A stretch of DNA of 64,000 nucleotides from NCBI RefSeq assembly GCF_001426665.1, contig NZ_LMEY01000001.1:564054-628053 (forward strand). Direction: 5' to 3'. The notes under the pieces are model-generated. The model had not been told where the DNA came from. It did not search any database and saw only the letters and a list, made by a program, of their open reading frames with translations. Below, one piece after another: positions 44,843 to 55,588 of the stretch; the stretch's first letter is position 1, and each line of letters opens with the position of its first letter. This stretch comes from Rhizobium sp. Root1334. Its GTDB lineage: Bacteria > Pseudomonadota > Alphaproteobacteria > Rhizobiales > Rhizobiaceae. The position numbers and the translations under genes are program-made.

Positions 44843-45691
44843 TCAAGCCAGTCTCGGCATCCACCATTTTGGCGTGACGCCTTCGTTTTTCAAGAATGCC
44901 GTCAGCTTGGATTCGTCGGTCTTTTCACCGGTCATATATTCGGCGGCGTGAATGCCCGCGCTGATATAAAGGACGTCGAGACCGAAATCCTGCGCGCCCT
45001 TGACATCCGTCGGCATGCCGTCACCAATCGCGATCACCCGTGACAGGTCGAGCCCGCCGCGCGCGGCCTTGGCTTCCGTCAGGGACGCCCGGTAAATCGG
45101 CACATAAGGTTTTCCGGAAATCCGGGTTTCGCCGCCAAGTTCTTCGTAAACCTTGGCAATGGCGCCAGCGCACGGAATGAGCTTGTGGCCACGCTCCACC
45201 ACCAGATCCGGATTGGCGCAGATGAACGGCACCTTGCGCCTGGCAAGGCCGGTCAGCGTTGCGCGGTAATCCTCGGCAGTCTCGCTTTCGTCGTCAAAAA
45301 AGCCGGCGCAGACAATGATCTCGGCCTCCTCGGAGGAAACCATGCTGACGCCCAGGCCTTCGAGCAGCGGCAGGTCCTTTTCGGCGCCGATGAAATAGAT
45401 CTTCTTCGGGCCGGCCGAAATCAGTGCGCGGGTGACATCGCCTGACGTGACGATCCGGTCATAGGCGCTGTCCGGCACGCCAAGGCCGCGGATCTGGACG
45501 ATGACGCCGGGATGCGGGCGGGGCGAGTTGGTGATCAACACGACGGTCAGCCCCTTGGCGCGCGCTTCCGTCAGCGCCACGCAGGCGCCTTTGAACGCCT
45601 CGACGCCATTGTGCAGCACGCCCCAGACATCGCAGAGCACGACGTCATAACGGCTGGCAATGTCGCGAAAACTGTTGATCCGAACGGCCAT
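44843..45691 (-). CDS. HAD-type hydrolase (TIGR01459/NagD-like family)
   Basis: 282 residues from ATG 45691 (MAVRINSFRDIASRYDVVLC), preceded by GGGAAG. Motif I is CDVWGVLHNG, motif II LITNSPRP, and motif III/IV KPYVPIYRASL and IGDGMPTDVKGAQDFG. The cap is of subfamily II type (NagD/4-nitrophenylphosphatase class). The substrate is unknown; relatives act on nucleotides and sugar phosphates. In rhizobia this gene commonly sits beside ribF, as here, so flavin-mononucleotide-related phosphatase activity is conceivable but unproven. Confidence 0.9.
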   Translation of the reverse strand: MAVRINSFRDIASRYDVVLCDVWGVLHNGVEAFKGACVALTEARAKGLTVVLITNSPRPHPGVIVQIRGLGVPDSAYDRIVTSGDVTRALISAGPKKIYFIGAEKDLPLLEGLGVSMVSSEEAEIIVCAGFFDDESETAEDYRATLTGLARRKVPFICANPDLVVERGHKLIPCAGAIAKVYEELGGETRISGKPYVPIYRASLTEAKAARGGLDLSRVIAIGDGMPTDVKGAQDFGLDVLYISAGIHAAEYMTGEKTDESKLTAFLKNEGVTPKWWMPRLA

Positions 45692-45815
45692 GCTGGCTTC
45701 CCGCAGAAAAGAAATGGTCGGGCTGACATCGCAGGCAGACGTTAAAAACACAAGTCTCCATGGGAAAAATGGCGGCGGAATTCCAAGGTTTCCGGCGCGC
45801 AACGGGATCGAACCA

Positions 45816-47186
45816 CTAAAATCCGCGGATCAGCCAACCGGCGGCCGCGCAGAGGACAAGCGTTGTCACGACGCCGCGCTTGAAGAAAAACAGCAGCGCG
45901 GCTGCCAGAAGTGCCAGGCAGAAGGACGGTAGCTGGAAGGTCTGCCAGACGGGGAGCGGCATGGAAACAGGCCCTGCAGCAAAGCGCTCCACGCTGGAAA
46001 AGAGAACGTGCAGACCGAACCAGATGGCCAGATTGAGGATAACGCCGGTGACCGCTGCCGAAATGGCCGCCAGCGCGCCGGACAAAGCCCTGTTGTTGCG
46101 CAAGGCCTCGACATAAGGAGCGCCCAGAAAAATCCAGAGGAAACAGGGCACGAAAGTCACCCATGTGGCGAGCGTCGCCCCGAGCAGGCCGGACATAAGC
46201 GGATCGAGCCCGAGCGGTGCACGGAAGGCCGCCATGAAGCCGACGAAGGACAGTACCAGCACCAACGGTCCCGGCGTAGTTTCGGCCAACGCCAGACCAT
46301 CCAGCATCTCGCCGGGCTTGAGCCAATGATAGGTCTCGACCGCCTGCTGCGCGACATAGGCAAGAACCGCATAGGCCCCACCGAAGGTCACCACGGCCAT
46401 CTTGGAGAAGAACAGCCCGATGGCGCTGTAAACGGTGTCAAATCCAAGCATCACACCGATGACGGCGAACGGCGCGATCCACAGCGCCAGCCAGGTGGCA
46501 AGAAGCTGAAACGTGCGGCCCCAGCTTGAAGCACCATCGGGAAAGCTGCTGTCGATGACCGACGGTTTATCGGCAAGTATCTGCTTTGCCGCCGCCGCCA
46601 TGGCTTTTTCGCCAGTTGCGGGCTGCAGGCGCGTGGCAAGATATCCGGCAATGCCGGCCGCCAGCACGACAAGCGGGAATGGCAGATCAAAAAAGAACAG
46701 GGCTGCGAAGGCGAACGCTGCAACGATGAGCGCAAAGCGGGTTTTGAGCGCGCGGCGGCCGACGCGGATGACCGCCTCGACGACGATGGCCAGCACCGCC
46801 GCCTTCAGCCCGAAGAACAGGCTTGTCAGCCAGTCGGTCTCATGAAACAGCGCATAGGCCGACGACAAGCCGAGGATGACGAAAAAGCCCGGCAAAATGA
46901 ACAGCAACCCGGCAACGATGCCACCGCGTGTGCCGTGCAGCAGCCAGCCGATATAGGTGGCAAGCTGCTGCGCCTCCGGCCCCGGCAGGAGCATGCAGAA
47001 ATTCAGCGCATGCAGGAACCGGCTCTCGGAGATCCAGCGGCGTTCCTCCACCAACTCCCTATGCATCAATGCGATCTGCCCGGCCGGGCCGCCAAAACTG
47101 AGCAAACCGATCTTCGCCCAGACTTTGGTGGCTTCGCCGAATGTCGGATGCGATGGCGGCAGGATGACGGTTACCGCCTCATTCAT
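45816..47186 (-). CDS. chrA: Chromate transporter, two-domain ChrA
   Basis: 456 residues from ATG 47186 (MNEAVTVILPP). Two homologous CHR halves, each with the family's FGGP/FGG motif: LLSFGGPAGQIALMHRE in the first and KMAVVTFGGAYAVLAYV in the second. LPGPEAQQLATYIGW and AETTPGPLVLVLSFVGF are the paired PGP motifs. There are ten or more membrane segments. It exports chromate from the cytosol using the membrane potential. It overlaps the rhodanese-ChrB gene by 8 bp, forming a chromate-resistance operon. The frame open to 47267 is inside the upstream gene. Confidence 0.94.
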   Translation of the reverse strand: MNEAVTVILPPSHPTFGEATKVWAKIGLLSFGGPAGQIALMHRELVEERRWISESRFLHALNFCMLLPGPEAQQLATYIGWLLHGTRGGIVAGLLFILPGFFVILGLSSAYALFHETDWLTSLFFGLKAAVLAIVVEAVIRVGRRALKTRFALIVAAFAFAALFFFDLPFPLVVLAAGIAGYLATRLQPATGEKAMAAAAKQILADKPSVIDSSFPDGASSWGRTFQLLATWLALWIAPFAVIGVMLGFDTVYSAIGLFFSKMAVVTFGGAYAVLAYVAQQAVETYHWLKPGEMLDGLALAETTPGPLVLVLSFVGFMAAFRAPLGLDPLMSGLLGATLATWVTFVPCFLWIFLGAPYVEALRNNRALSGALAAISAAVTGVILNLAIWFGLHVLFSSVERFAAGPVSMPLPVWQTFQLPSFCLALLAAALLFFFKRGVVTTLVLCAAAGWLIRGF

Positions 47187-48012
47187 GGCCTTTGGCCTTC
47201 TTCGCGATGTGCTGCACCCATTCGTGCTTTTCCTGTGTGGCGTCGCGCGCCCAGCGATAGAAGGCATCGTAGAGCGTCATGCCCGCTTCCAGCTGTTCCA
47301 GATCGTCGGCGAACATCCGCGAGAAACCGAGCGACGCCGCGAGCAGTCCGGCGGCTTCGGAAACCAGATCGAGCCTGTCGGTGTCGGCGGCGCGGACGAT
47401 CAGGGCGAGATGCTGAAGTGCCGGAAATGCCAGACCAAATTCCTTGACCATCGTATCGAAGGTGCAGTTCTCTCCCCTGTGGCTCCAGAAGACATTTTCC
47501 ACATCAAACGGTGTTGCATCGAAACGATCTGCTACGGCCTCAACCTCAGGGGCAGCGACAAAGAGGAATGTCGCGGCCGGATCGACGAAGCGGCGAATCA
47601 GCCACGGGCAAGCAATACGATCGATCTTGGGGCGAGAGCGCGTGACCCAGACTGTTCCGCCATTCGTGTTTTCACCCGGTAGGGCAGCGACTGGAACGAG
47701 CGGCAGGCGAGCAGCCTGCCAGGCTTCGAATCCGCCTTCCAGCGTCTCTGCCGTGGCACCGGCATTTCTGAGCCATGCAGCGACGCCTTCGGAGAGCTTC
47801 TTACCCTTCTGGCAAATCACAACCACCCAGCGACCGCGATAATCCGCCCCCCATCGCCGCACGTCGGCGTAAGGACGCCGGAAAGACGATGGGACAAGAA
47901 ACGGCTGGGCGGCGAAGTCTTCATCGTCGCGCACATCTATGACGACCGGCCCTTTGGCCGTGCCGATCAGGCGGGCAAGTTTTTCGGTGGAAATAGCGTT
48001 ATACGAGGCCAT
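47179..48012 (-). CDS. Rhodanese-ChrB fusion, chromate resistance protein
   Basis: 277 residues. An N-terminal rhodanese domain (about 5-110) has VVIDVRDDEDF and the loop VVICQKGKKLSEGVAAWL with the active-site Cys. A C-terminal ChrB-type domain (about 120-275) has VWVTRSRPKIDRIACPWLIR then RFVDPAATFLFV. ChrB proteins sense chromate or aid resistance; the fused rhodanese suggests a sulfur- or oxyanion-related redox step (inference). It is upstream of and overlaps chrA by 8 bp. An unusual but coherent architecture. Confidence 0.9.
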   Translation of the reverse strand: MASYNAISTEKLARLIGTAKGPVVIDVRDDEDFAAQPFLVPSSFRRPYADVRRWGADYRGRWVVVICQKGKKLSEGVAAWLRNAGATAETLEGGFEAWQAARLPLVPVAALPGENTNGGTVWVTRSRPKIDRIACPWLIRRFVDPAATFLFVAAPEVEAVADRFDATPFDVENVFWSHRGENCTFDTMVKEFGLAFPALQHLALIVRAADTDRLDLVSEAAGLLAASLGFSRMFADDLEQLEAGMTLYDAFYRWARDATQEKHEWVQHIAKKAKGHE

Positions 48013-48158
48013 GGTTTACGTCCTTTTCGTGGGATTGGACGCGAAGTGATGGCATGACGCCTCGTGGGGCAGTTCGCAGACCCCATGCGCAAGTTAGACA
48101 AAAAAGCGGAAACCAAGTCAACCATATTTCCCGATGCAAAGAATCTTGCCGGGCCGTT

Positions 48159-48187
48159 CTTGACTCACCTCGATGCCGTCCTTATCT
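48159..48187 (+). promoter_or_regulatory. Probable heat-shock promoter of groESL
   Basis: CTTGACT (48159-48165) and CTTATCT (48181-48187) lie just upstream of the CIRCE element with about 15-16 bp between them. The CTTG...C-TAT pattern fits alphaproteobacterial RpoH promoters and would also pass as a housekeeping promoter. Confidence 0.5.
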
Positions 48188-48195
48188 CCAAGCCG

Positions 48196-48222
48196 CTAGC
48201 ACTCAAGCAATAGGAGTGCTAA
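48196..48222 (+). promoter_or_regulatory. CIRCE operator (HrcA binding site)
   Basis: CTAGCACTC, nine spacer bases, then GAGTGCTAA. This matches the CIRCE consensus TTAGCACTC-N9-GAGTGCTAA at all but the first base. It sits 60 bp before the groES ATG, where HrcA would repress groESL in unstressed cells. Confidence 0.95.
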
Positions 48223-48281
48223 CATCCATCCATCGGATCGCAAAGACGGTCCGTGAAGTCATTTGATCGAGGGATTAGACA

Positions 48282-48578
48282 ATGACAAGCACCAATTTCC
48301 GCCCGCTACATGACCGCGTCGTTGTACGTCGCGTCGAGTCTGAAGCCAAGACCAAGGGCGGCATCATCATTCCGGATACCGCCAAGGAAAAGCCGCAGGA
48401 AGGCGAAATCGTCGCTGTTGGCACCGGTACCCGTGACGACAAGGGCACGCTCATCGCGCTCGACGTCAAGGCTGGCGATCGCGTTCTGTTCGGCAAGTGG
48501 TCGGGCACCGAAGTCAAGCTCAACGGCGAAGACCTTCTGATCATGAAGGAAGCCGACATCATGGGCATCATCGGCTGA
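48282..48578 (+). CDS. groES: Co-chaperonin GroES (Cpn10)
   Basis: 98 residues, normal for Gro[22 protein letters not shown] at the N-terminus and the mobile-loop region [20 protein letters not shown] are intact, as is the C-terminal [17 protein letters not shown] end. The heptameric lid of the GroEL folding chamber in the cytosol. GAGGG precedes the ATG. Controlled by the CIRCE element and probably RpoH; groEL follows after 66 bp. Confidence 0.97.
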   Translation: MTSTNFRPLHDRVVVRRVESEAKTKGGIIIPDTAKEKPQEGEIVAVGTGTRDDKGTLIALDVKAGDRVLFGKWSGTEVKLNGEDLLIMKEADIMGIIG

Positions 48579-48611
48579 TTTAGCCGGTTCCCGCCTTTTC
48601 ACTTTCCATAA

Positions 48612-50307
<1,696 letters not shown>

Positions 50308-50350
50308 CCAATGACGACCATCGATCTTTCCGGGTTTCCGGATTGAGAAG

Positions 50351-50378
50351 GGGCAGGCCGCAAGGTCTGCCCTTTTTT
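50351..50378 (+). terminator. Rho-independent terminator of groESL
   Basis: GGGCAGGCC (50351-50359), loop GCAA, GGTCTGCCC (50364-50372), then six T. Nine base pairs with one G-U and a GNRA loop: a standard intrinsic terminator. Confidence 0.93.
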
Positions 50379-50892
50379 CGTTCGCACCAAACAGAGTTGC
50401 GGACGACATCACGCCCCTCCCCTCAGGCGCATTGCACGAACCTCAATATCATGCTCTGATTGTACGGTGACCGAACCGGTGCAATCGGGAATATTTATCT
50501 CGGATCACAAAATATTTCTCAAAAGACCATTGAAGCCAGAGAAAAAGCAATTATAACAACGCTCCAAGTGAACCCCAGATTCACAGGGATCAAGAACTTG
50601 GACGAATTGACGATAAAGAAGTTCAATTTTTCCGCATTAACTGTCTGCCCAACATTGTTTTGATTCCAGACCGCAATGCCTATAGATTTTCCTTGCCTAC
50701 AATTTGTTTTGTCTTGCCGGTACACACGCCCAAGACCTGAAAATTGAGTTTTCTATCTTTCTCAGTAAACTACGCCTCGTCATGTATTTGTCGTGTCGTC
50801 TAATTCTGTTGAAAAATGGAAGCTGTTTCTTGTGAACACTTACGGGAACGGACGAATGAATTTCGGATTTTGTGAATATACCGGGGTCAGCC
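50379..50892. other. Low-GC intergenic region of unknown origin
   Basis: About 500 bp clearly poorer in G+C than the flanking genes, especially 50460-50830. Short frames exist on both strands (67 and 68 codons), but none has a ribosome-binding site, family resemblance or codon usage like the neighbours. It may be a decayed insertion or a long untranslated/promoter region for the PAS-like gene that follows. Confidence 0.45.
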
Positions 50893-51342
50893 TTGTTTAA
50901 AATTGCAAGAACAGGCCTTTCACAGCCCCGGGGCGCTGATTCTTTTGCCCGTGGCGAAAGCGAGCTGGATATGCTCGTTCAATTCTGCTCTTCCGAAGGT
51001 TGGTCCGGCGACTTGTCGAACGGCCTGTTCCGTCTCGGCGAAAATGCAGCTGCCATGCACGGCCTCAATCAGGCCGAATGCGGCCTGCTCAATCTGATCC
51101 GCTGCTATGACAGCGCCGACCGCAATCACGTGCTGGCGCTTTTCGAGCAGGCGGCCACGACCTCGTCGTCCTTCTGCTTTTCGACGACGATCATCCTGGC
51201 GTCCGGCCAGAAACAGCCGGTTTTCTGCATTGGCGAATCCACCGGACTGGAACAGCGCTATTCAGGCTCGATCCTCGGCGTGTTCTTCTTCCCGCGCTTC
51301 CAGCTGGAAGCACGCAGACACGTTTTCACCCACCATCAATAA
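50893..51342 (+). CDS. Small PAS-like protein, paralogue of the protein at 58119
   Basis: 149 residues from a TTG start at 50893. This start gives MFKIARTGLS, which aligns without gaps to MLRFVKPGFG of the paralogue, and it has GGGG five or six bases upstream; the GTG at 50872 lacks both. The region from GWSGDLSNGLFRLGENAAAM to the C-terminus has the layout of a single PAS domain: a G-rich first strand, a helix LNQAECGLLNLIRCYDSADR, then TSSSFCFSTTIIL and QKQPVFCIGEST. No output domain is attached. Function unknown; perhaps a ligand-binding partner or phosphorelay adaptor. Preceded by a low-GC region; convergent with the reductase gene. Confidence 0.75.
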   Translation: MFKIARTGLSQPRGADSFARGESELDMLVQFCSSEGWSGDLSNGLFRLGENAAAMHGLNQAECGLLNLIRCYDSADRNHVLALFEQAATTSSSFCFSTTIILASGQKQPVFCIGESTGLEQRYSGSILGVFFFPRFQLEARRHVFTHHQ

Positions 51343-51363
51343 CCGGCAACAAACGCCGGGAGA

Positions 51364-52581
51364 TTACGGCAGCAGCGTCTTCAGATCGGTCAGCGGGTCT
51401 TCGAGAAGGGCCCGGTCGGGCGTCAGGCCGAGATCGAGCAGCTTCTTGCCGGTGACATAGGCTTTCGCGTCGTTGAGCGCATCGACGGCCACCAGCTTGC
51501 CCGCCGTGAAATACCAGACCGAAATGCTGCCCTCGCGCTGTCCCTTGCGCACCACCGTCTCGTCATGACCCTGGCCAAAGCCGGCGATCTGCAGCTTCAC
51601 GTCATACTGATCCGACCAGAACCACGGCTTCGGCGCATAGGGCGCCTCGCCGCCAGCCAGCAGTGCGGCCACCGCTTCGGCCTGATCGACGGCGTTCTGG
51701 ACGGATTCCAGCCGGATCCGCATGTCTTTCCACGGCAGCACAGCACAATCGCCCATCGCATGGATGGCCGGGTCAGATGTCCGCCCGAAGCAATCGACGA
51801 CAATACCGTTGGCCACTTCGAGATCGGCGCCGTGAGCCAGCGCATCATTGGCCGTCACGCCGATACCGACAATCACCAGGTCAACCGGAATGGTCGAGCC
51901 ATCCGTCAGTTCCGCCGCTGTCACCCGGCCACTGGTGCCGACCAAGCGGACGAGGCCAGTGCCTTCGCGGATATCAACGCCGCGCGATGTATGGATGTCC
52001 TTGACGAGATAGGAGGTGGCAACGGAGGCAACCCGCTGCAGGATACGATCGGCCATTTCGATGACGGTCACATCAAGCCCGCTCGAGCGCGCCACGGCGG
52101 CTGCTTCGAGGCCGATATAACCACCGCCGATGATCAGCGCGCGTTTGCCGGGCTTCATCTCATCGGCAAGGCGATCGGCATCAGTAAAATCGCGCACCAC
52201 GAAGACACCGTCGAGATCTCCGCCAACACTGGCAGGCAGTTTGCGCGGGGTCGAGCCGGTGGCGAGCGCCAGCACGTCATAGTCCAGCATCGAGCCATCG
52301 CTGAGAGTGACGGTCTTGGCAGGCCGGTCAATCGCCGTGACCGACGTGGATAGGCGGATATCGATGTTGTGTTCGGCGTACCAGCTTTCCGGCCGGTAGA
52401 GCAGCCGGTCCAGATCCATTTCGCGCAGCAGGTATTTCTTCGACAGAGGCGGGCGTTGATAGGGATGGCTTGCTTCCGCCGCGACGATCGTGATCGGACG
52501 CTCGTCCTTCAAGGCCCGCAATTTGGCCACCAACGCAAAGGCGGCCTGACCGCCGCCAACCACAACAAGTCTACCTGTCAC
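51364..52581 (-). CDS. FAD-dependent NAD(P)H reductase (ferredoxin/rubredoxin reductase type)
   Basis: 405 residues; GTG start with GGGTG upstream. Two Rossmann folds: VVVGGGQAAFALVAKLR near residue 5 for FAD and LIIGGGYIGLEAAAVARSSG near 150 for NAD(P)H. The FAD motif IHAMGDCAVLPW follows, then a C-terminal reductase domain (about 320-405). The closest types are rhodocoxin/putidaredoxin reductases, which pass electrons to a small Fe-S protein; no such partner is adjacent. YLVKDIHTSRGVDIREG is typical of the group. It is a single gene, convergent with the PAS-like gene. Confidence 0.9.
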   Translation of the reverse strand: MTGRLVVVGGGQAAFALVAKLRALKDERPITIVAAEASHPYQRPPLSKKYLLREMDLDRLLYRPESWYAEHNIDIRLSTSVTAIDRPAKTVTLSDGSMLDYDVLALATGSTPRKLPASVGGDLDGVFVVRDFTDADRLADEMKPGKRALIIGGGYIGLEAAAVARSSGLDVTVIEMADRILQRVASVATSYLVKDIHTSRGVDIREGTGLVRLVGTSGRVTAAELTDGSTIPVDLVIVGIGVTANDALAHGADLEVANGIVVDCFGRTSDPAIHAMGDCAVLPWKDMRIRLESVQNAVDQAEAVAALLAGGEAPYAPKPWFWSDQYDVKLQIAGFGQGHDETVVRKGQREGSISVWYFTAGKLVAVDALNDAKAYVTGKKLLDLGLTPDRALLEDPLTDLKTLLP

Positions 52582-52674
52582 GTGTGTTCACCCGTCGAAA
52601 ATGCTTCTTTTCCCAAGACGTAGCCTGTCCGCCCGAGTGCCGTCAACTCGGACGGACGGCAGCATTTGACGCGA

Positions 52675-53382
52675 TCAGTCGCGCTTGGGGATCTCCATGC
52701 CCTTCTGTGCCGCCGGACGGGCAAGGCCGCGATCGACCCATGCCATGACATTCGGGAAACTCTTGTATTCCAGCACGTCGGCGCCGCCGTAGAACTTGCG
52801 GGCACCTTCGATCCACGGATAGGTGGCGATATCGGCGATGGTGTACTGATCGCCCATCAGCCACTGACGGCCTTCAAGACGCGTCTCCAGAATGCCGAGA
52901 AGCCGCTTGGCCTCATCGCGGTAGCGCTCCATCGGATAGGAATTGTTGGCGACCTTATCGGCTGCGAATTTGAAGAAATGGCCGAACTGGCCGAACATCG
53001 GCCCGACGCCGCCCATCTGGAACATCACCCATGCGAGCGTCTCGTAACGTCCGGCCGCATCGGCCGGAATGAGCTTGCCGGTCTTTTCGGCGAGATAGAC
53101 GAGAATGGCGCCGGATTCGAACAGACCGATCGGCTTTCCGTCCGGACCATTCGGATCGATGATCGCCGGAATGCGGCCATTCGGGTTGAGCGAAACGAAT
53201 TCCGGTGATTTCTGATCGTTGGTGCCGAAGGAAATCAGATGGGGTTCGTACGCCAGGCCGAGTTCTTCCAGAGCGATGGAAACCTTCACCCCGTTGGGCG
53301 TCGGCAACGAGTAGAGCTGAATGATATCAGGGTTTTGGGCGGGCCAGCGGGTGGTGATCGGAAAAGCACTGAGGTCGGCCAT
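52675..53382 (-). CDS. Glutathione S-transferase family protein (YghU/Ure2-like)
   Basis: 235 residues from ATG 53382 (MADLSAFPITTRWPAQNPDI), with AAGGAG six bases upstream. The thioredoxin-like N-terminal domain (about 20-105: IQLYSLPTPNGVKVSIALEE, SLNPNGRIPAIID, LFESGAILVYLAE with the conserved ES glutathione contacts) is followed by an all-helical C-terminal domain. The substrate is unknown; YghU relatives act on disulfides such as glutathionyl compounds. A single gene between hisG and the reductase. Confidence 0.91.
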   Translation of the reverse strand: MADLSAFPITTRWPAQNPDIIQLYSLPTPNGVKVSIALEELGLAYEPHLISFGTNDQKSPEFVSLNPNGRIPAIIDPNGPDGKPIGLFESGAILVYLAEKTGKLIPADAAGRYETLAWVMFQMGGVGPMFGQFGHFFKFAADKVANNSYPMERYRDEAKRLLGILETRLEGRQWLMGDQYTIADIATYPWIEGARKFYGGADVLEYKSFPNVMAWVDRGLARPAAQKGMEIPKRD

Positions 53383-53504
53383 GCGGAACTCCTTGTGGTG
53401 GGAGTTCGAACATAGGACAGATGTGTCCAGAATGTTAGACTGCCGCATGCATTTGGCCGGAGGTTTTTTAGGACCTGCCCATACATGGCCCTGACGCGCA
53501 GGCC

Positions 53505-54200
53505 TCAGGCGAGCGCGCCGTTTACCGCATCAATGATCTTTGCCACCAGGGGATCACCCGTATGCTCGGCCTTGCGTGCCCGCACCAGGCAGGCCTGCGA
53601 CCGCAGGATGATGCCATCCGACAGGATCTTCAGATGGTTGGCCTTCAGCGTCGAGCCGGTCGAGGTGATATCGACGATGATATCGGCCGAACCGGAGGCC
53701 GGTGCACCTTCTGTAGCGCCGAGGCTTTCGACGATGCGGTAGAGCTGTATCCCATGCTGCGACGAGAAGAACTGCTGGGTCAGGCGCCAGTATTTGGTGG
53801 CGATCGCCAAGCGGCGGCCATGACGGGCACGAAAGTCAGCAGCGACATCGCCAAGATCGGCCATGGTATCGACATCGAGCCAGATTTCCGGCACGGCAAC
53901 GACGACATCGGCATGGCCGAAGCCGAGCCGGGCGCAGAATTCAACGCGCGCATCGGCCTCCGACAGACCCTCGCGGATCAGATCTTCGCCGGTGACGCCG
54001 AAATCGATCGAGCCGCTGCCGATTTCGCGGGAAATTTCCGACGCAGAAAGAAAGGCGATCTCGACGTCATCAAGGCCTTCGACACGGCCGCGATAGGAGC
54101 GATCGTTGCCGACGGCGACGATCTTCAGGCCCGCTTTTTCGAAGATGGCGGAGGCATCGTCCTTCATCCGGCCCTTGGAGGGCAAGGCTATGGTGATCAT
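53505..54200 (-). CDS. hisG: ATP phosphoribosyltransferase catalytic subunit, short form
   Basis: 231 residues from ATG 54200 ([20 protein letters not shown]). It is the short HisG, lacking the C-terminal regulatory domain, with the PRPP-binding motif [19 protein letters not shown] and [12 protein letters not shown]. It catalyses the first step of histidine synthesis from ATP and PRPP and needs HisZ. The two genes overlap by one base (TGATG), hisZ first, which agrees with the heteromeric enzyme. The product is cytosolic and probably feedback-inhibited by histidine through HisZ. Confidence 0.95.
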   Translation of the reverse strand: MITIALPSKGRMKDDASAIFEKAGLKIVAVGNDRSYRGRVEGLDDVEIAFLSASEISREIGSGSIDFGVTGEDLIREGLSEADARVEFCARLGFGHADVVVAVPEIWLDVDTMADLGDVAADFRARHGRRLAIATKYWRLTQQFFSSQHGIQLYRIVESLGATEGAPASGSADIIVDITSTGSTLKANHLKILSDGIILRSQACLVRARKAEHTGDPLVAKIIDAVNGALA

Positions 54201-55321
54201 CAGTGCTCTCCCCTCACCGCCTCGATCCGGTCGAGCCACAGCGAGAAGCCGACGGCCGGGATGTTTTCCTCGGCACCGAGCAGCGTCAGCATGCCGTCAT
54301 AGCGGCCGCCACCAGCCAGTACCCGGTGATCGTTGCGCAAGGTGACCTCGAAGACGAGGCCGGTGTAATAATCGAGCGGACGGCCGAAGGCGGCCCGCCA
54401 GGTGATATCCGCCAGCTTGACGCCGGCAGCGGTGAAGGCCGCGACGCGGGCATCGAAACGATCGACGGCAGCCTGCAGCGGCAGTCCAGTGCTCTTGGCG
54501 AAATCGGCAAGTACACCCGGCGCGTAGCGCAGGCTGACATCGAGCGACAGGAATTCCCGGAGCACATCGAGCTTGCCGGGATCGAGCGAAGTGCCGGCCA
54601 GCGCCAGCTTTTCCTTCAACCGGAAGGCTATTTCCTTCGGTGAGCGGCTGGCATTGGTGAGATAGCCGGTCGCCTCCATCACACCGTCGATATGGGCAAC
54701 GAGACCTTGCTCATCCCCCTTGGCGAGCAGCGCTTCGACCTCGGCGCCAAGGCCGGCAACCTGCTCGGGCTTTGCCAGCCGCAGCATCAGGGCTTCCAGC
54801 TGCGTCTGCTCGCCGAAGGCACGGATCAGGCGTTTCTGCCAGCCGCCGGGCAGGCCGAGCGCTGCGACGACCGCTTCGAACATCGCCTGATCACCCATGG
54901 TGACGGCAAACGGCCGCTCTGGCAGAAGCCGGCCGAGGATCGTCACGGCATCGGCCACAGCGCGAGCATCGGCGCTCGCCGCATCGCGGGTACCGAGATC
55001 CTCGATGCCAGCCTGATAAAACTCGCTGCCGCCTTCGCGGCGCTGGCGGAAGACTTCGCCGAGATAGGAATAACGCTTCGGTGTCCCGGTCGCGGTTTCG
55101 ATATGGCGCATGCAGACGGGAATGGTGAATTCCGGGCGCAGGCACAGGTTTTCGCCGGTCTCGCTCTGGGTGAGGAAGATACGGCGGCGCAGATCCTCCC
55201 CGGCCATGTCGAGGAAGGGTTCGGCCGGCTGGATAACGGGGGTGTCGACACGCAGCGTTCCCAGCCGCTCGAAATCGGCCAGAAGGTCAGCGGCGAAGGC
55301 TGGGAGGTTGATCAGGGGCAT
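54200..55321 (-). CDS. hisZ: ATP phosphoribosyltransferase regulatory subunit
   Basis: 373 residues from ATG 55321 ([20 protein letters not shown]). It is a histidyl-tRNA-synthetase paralogue without the anticodon domain: [34 protein letters not shown] and [14 protein letters not shown] correspond to class II motifs. It binds short HisG and gives it activity and feedback control; it does not charge tRNA. It lies between hisS and hisG on one strand, separated from hisS by an inverted-repeat element. The open frame to 55375 runs into that element and was not used. Confidence 0.95.
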   Translation of the reverse strand: MPLINLPAFAADLLADFERLGTLRVDTPVIQPAEPFLDMAGEDLRRRIFLTQSETGENLCLRPEFTIPVCMRHIETATGTPKRYSYLGEVFRQRREGGSEFYQAGIEDLGTRDAASADARAVADAVTILGRLLPERPFAVTMGDQAMFEAVVAALGLPGGWQKRLIRAFGEQTQLEALMLRLAKPEQVAGLGAEVEALLAKGDEQGLVAHIDGVMEATGYLTNASRSPKEIAFRLKEKLALAGTSLDPGKLDVLREFLSLDVSLRYAPGVLADFAKSTGLPLQAAVDRFDARVAAFTAAGVKLADITWRAAFGRPLDYYTGLVFEVTLRNDHRVLAGGGRYDGMLTLLGAEENIPAVGFSLWLDRIEAVRGEH

Positions 55322-55354
55322 GGGAAACTCGCAACGCAGGTGGGTGCGGGAATG

Positions 55355-55560
55355 CCCCTCCCCAACCCTCCCCACAAGGGGGAGGGAGTTAATTTGCTGA
55401 ACCGACCGTTCTGCATATCCAAAACTCTGGGAATGACAGCTCGCAAGCCGTCACCTAGCTTCGCTCTCGATGGCAACTTGCGGTCGGTTGTTGTGGTGAA
55501 TGATATTGTCGGCGCGTACAAAACCACTCCCTCCCCCTTGTGGGGAGGGTTGGGGAGGGG
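55355..55560. repeat. Paired palindromic intergenic element (R1), hisZ-hisS gap
   Basis: 34-bp arms at 55355-55388 and 55527-55560 are perfect inverted copies (34/34) separated by 138 bp. Each arm is also partly self-complementary: CCCTCCCC...GGGGGAGGG around ACAAG. The shape resembles rhizobial intergenic mosaic elements. It can form one large stem-loop or two hairpins between hisS and hisZ. It shares the CCTTGTGGGG core with the element at 63779. Confidence 0.85.
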
Positions 55561-55588
55561 TCTGATTACCGGCGCAACCTTACACATC

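Noticed and set aside
43798..45691. FMN riboswitch upstream of ribF
   Set aside because: Only 46 bp separate ribF from the preceding HAD gene and no RFN-type sequence is present.
50460..50725. 67- and 68-codon frames in the low-GC gap
   Set aside because: No start signals, no family resemblance, and they overlap on opposite strands.
55344..55565. CRISPR or insertion-sequence ends
   Set aside because: The repeats are inverted and paired with no spacer series and no transposase, so a palindromic intergenic element fits better.
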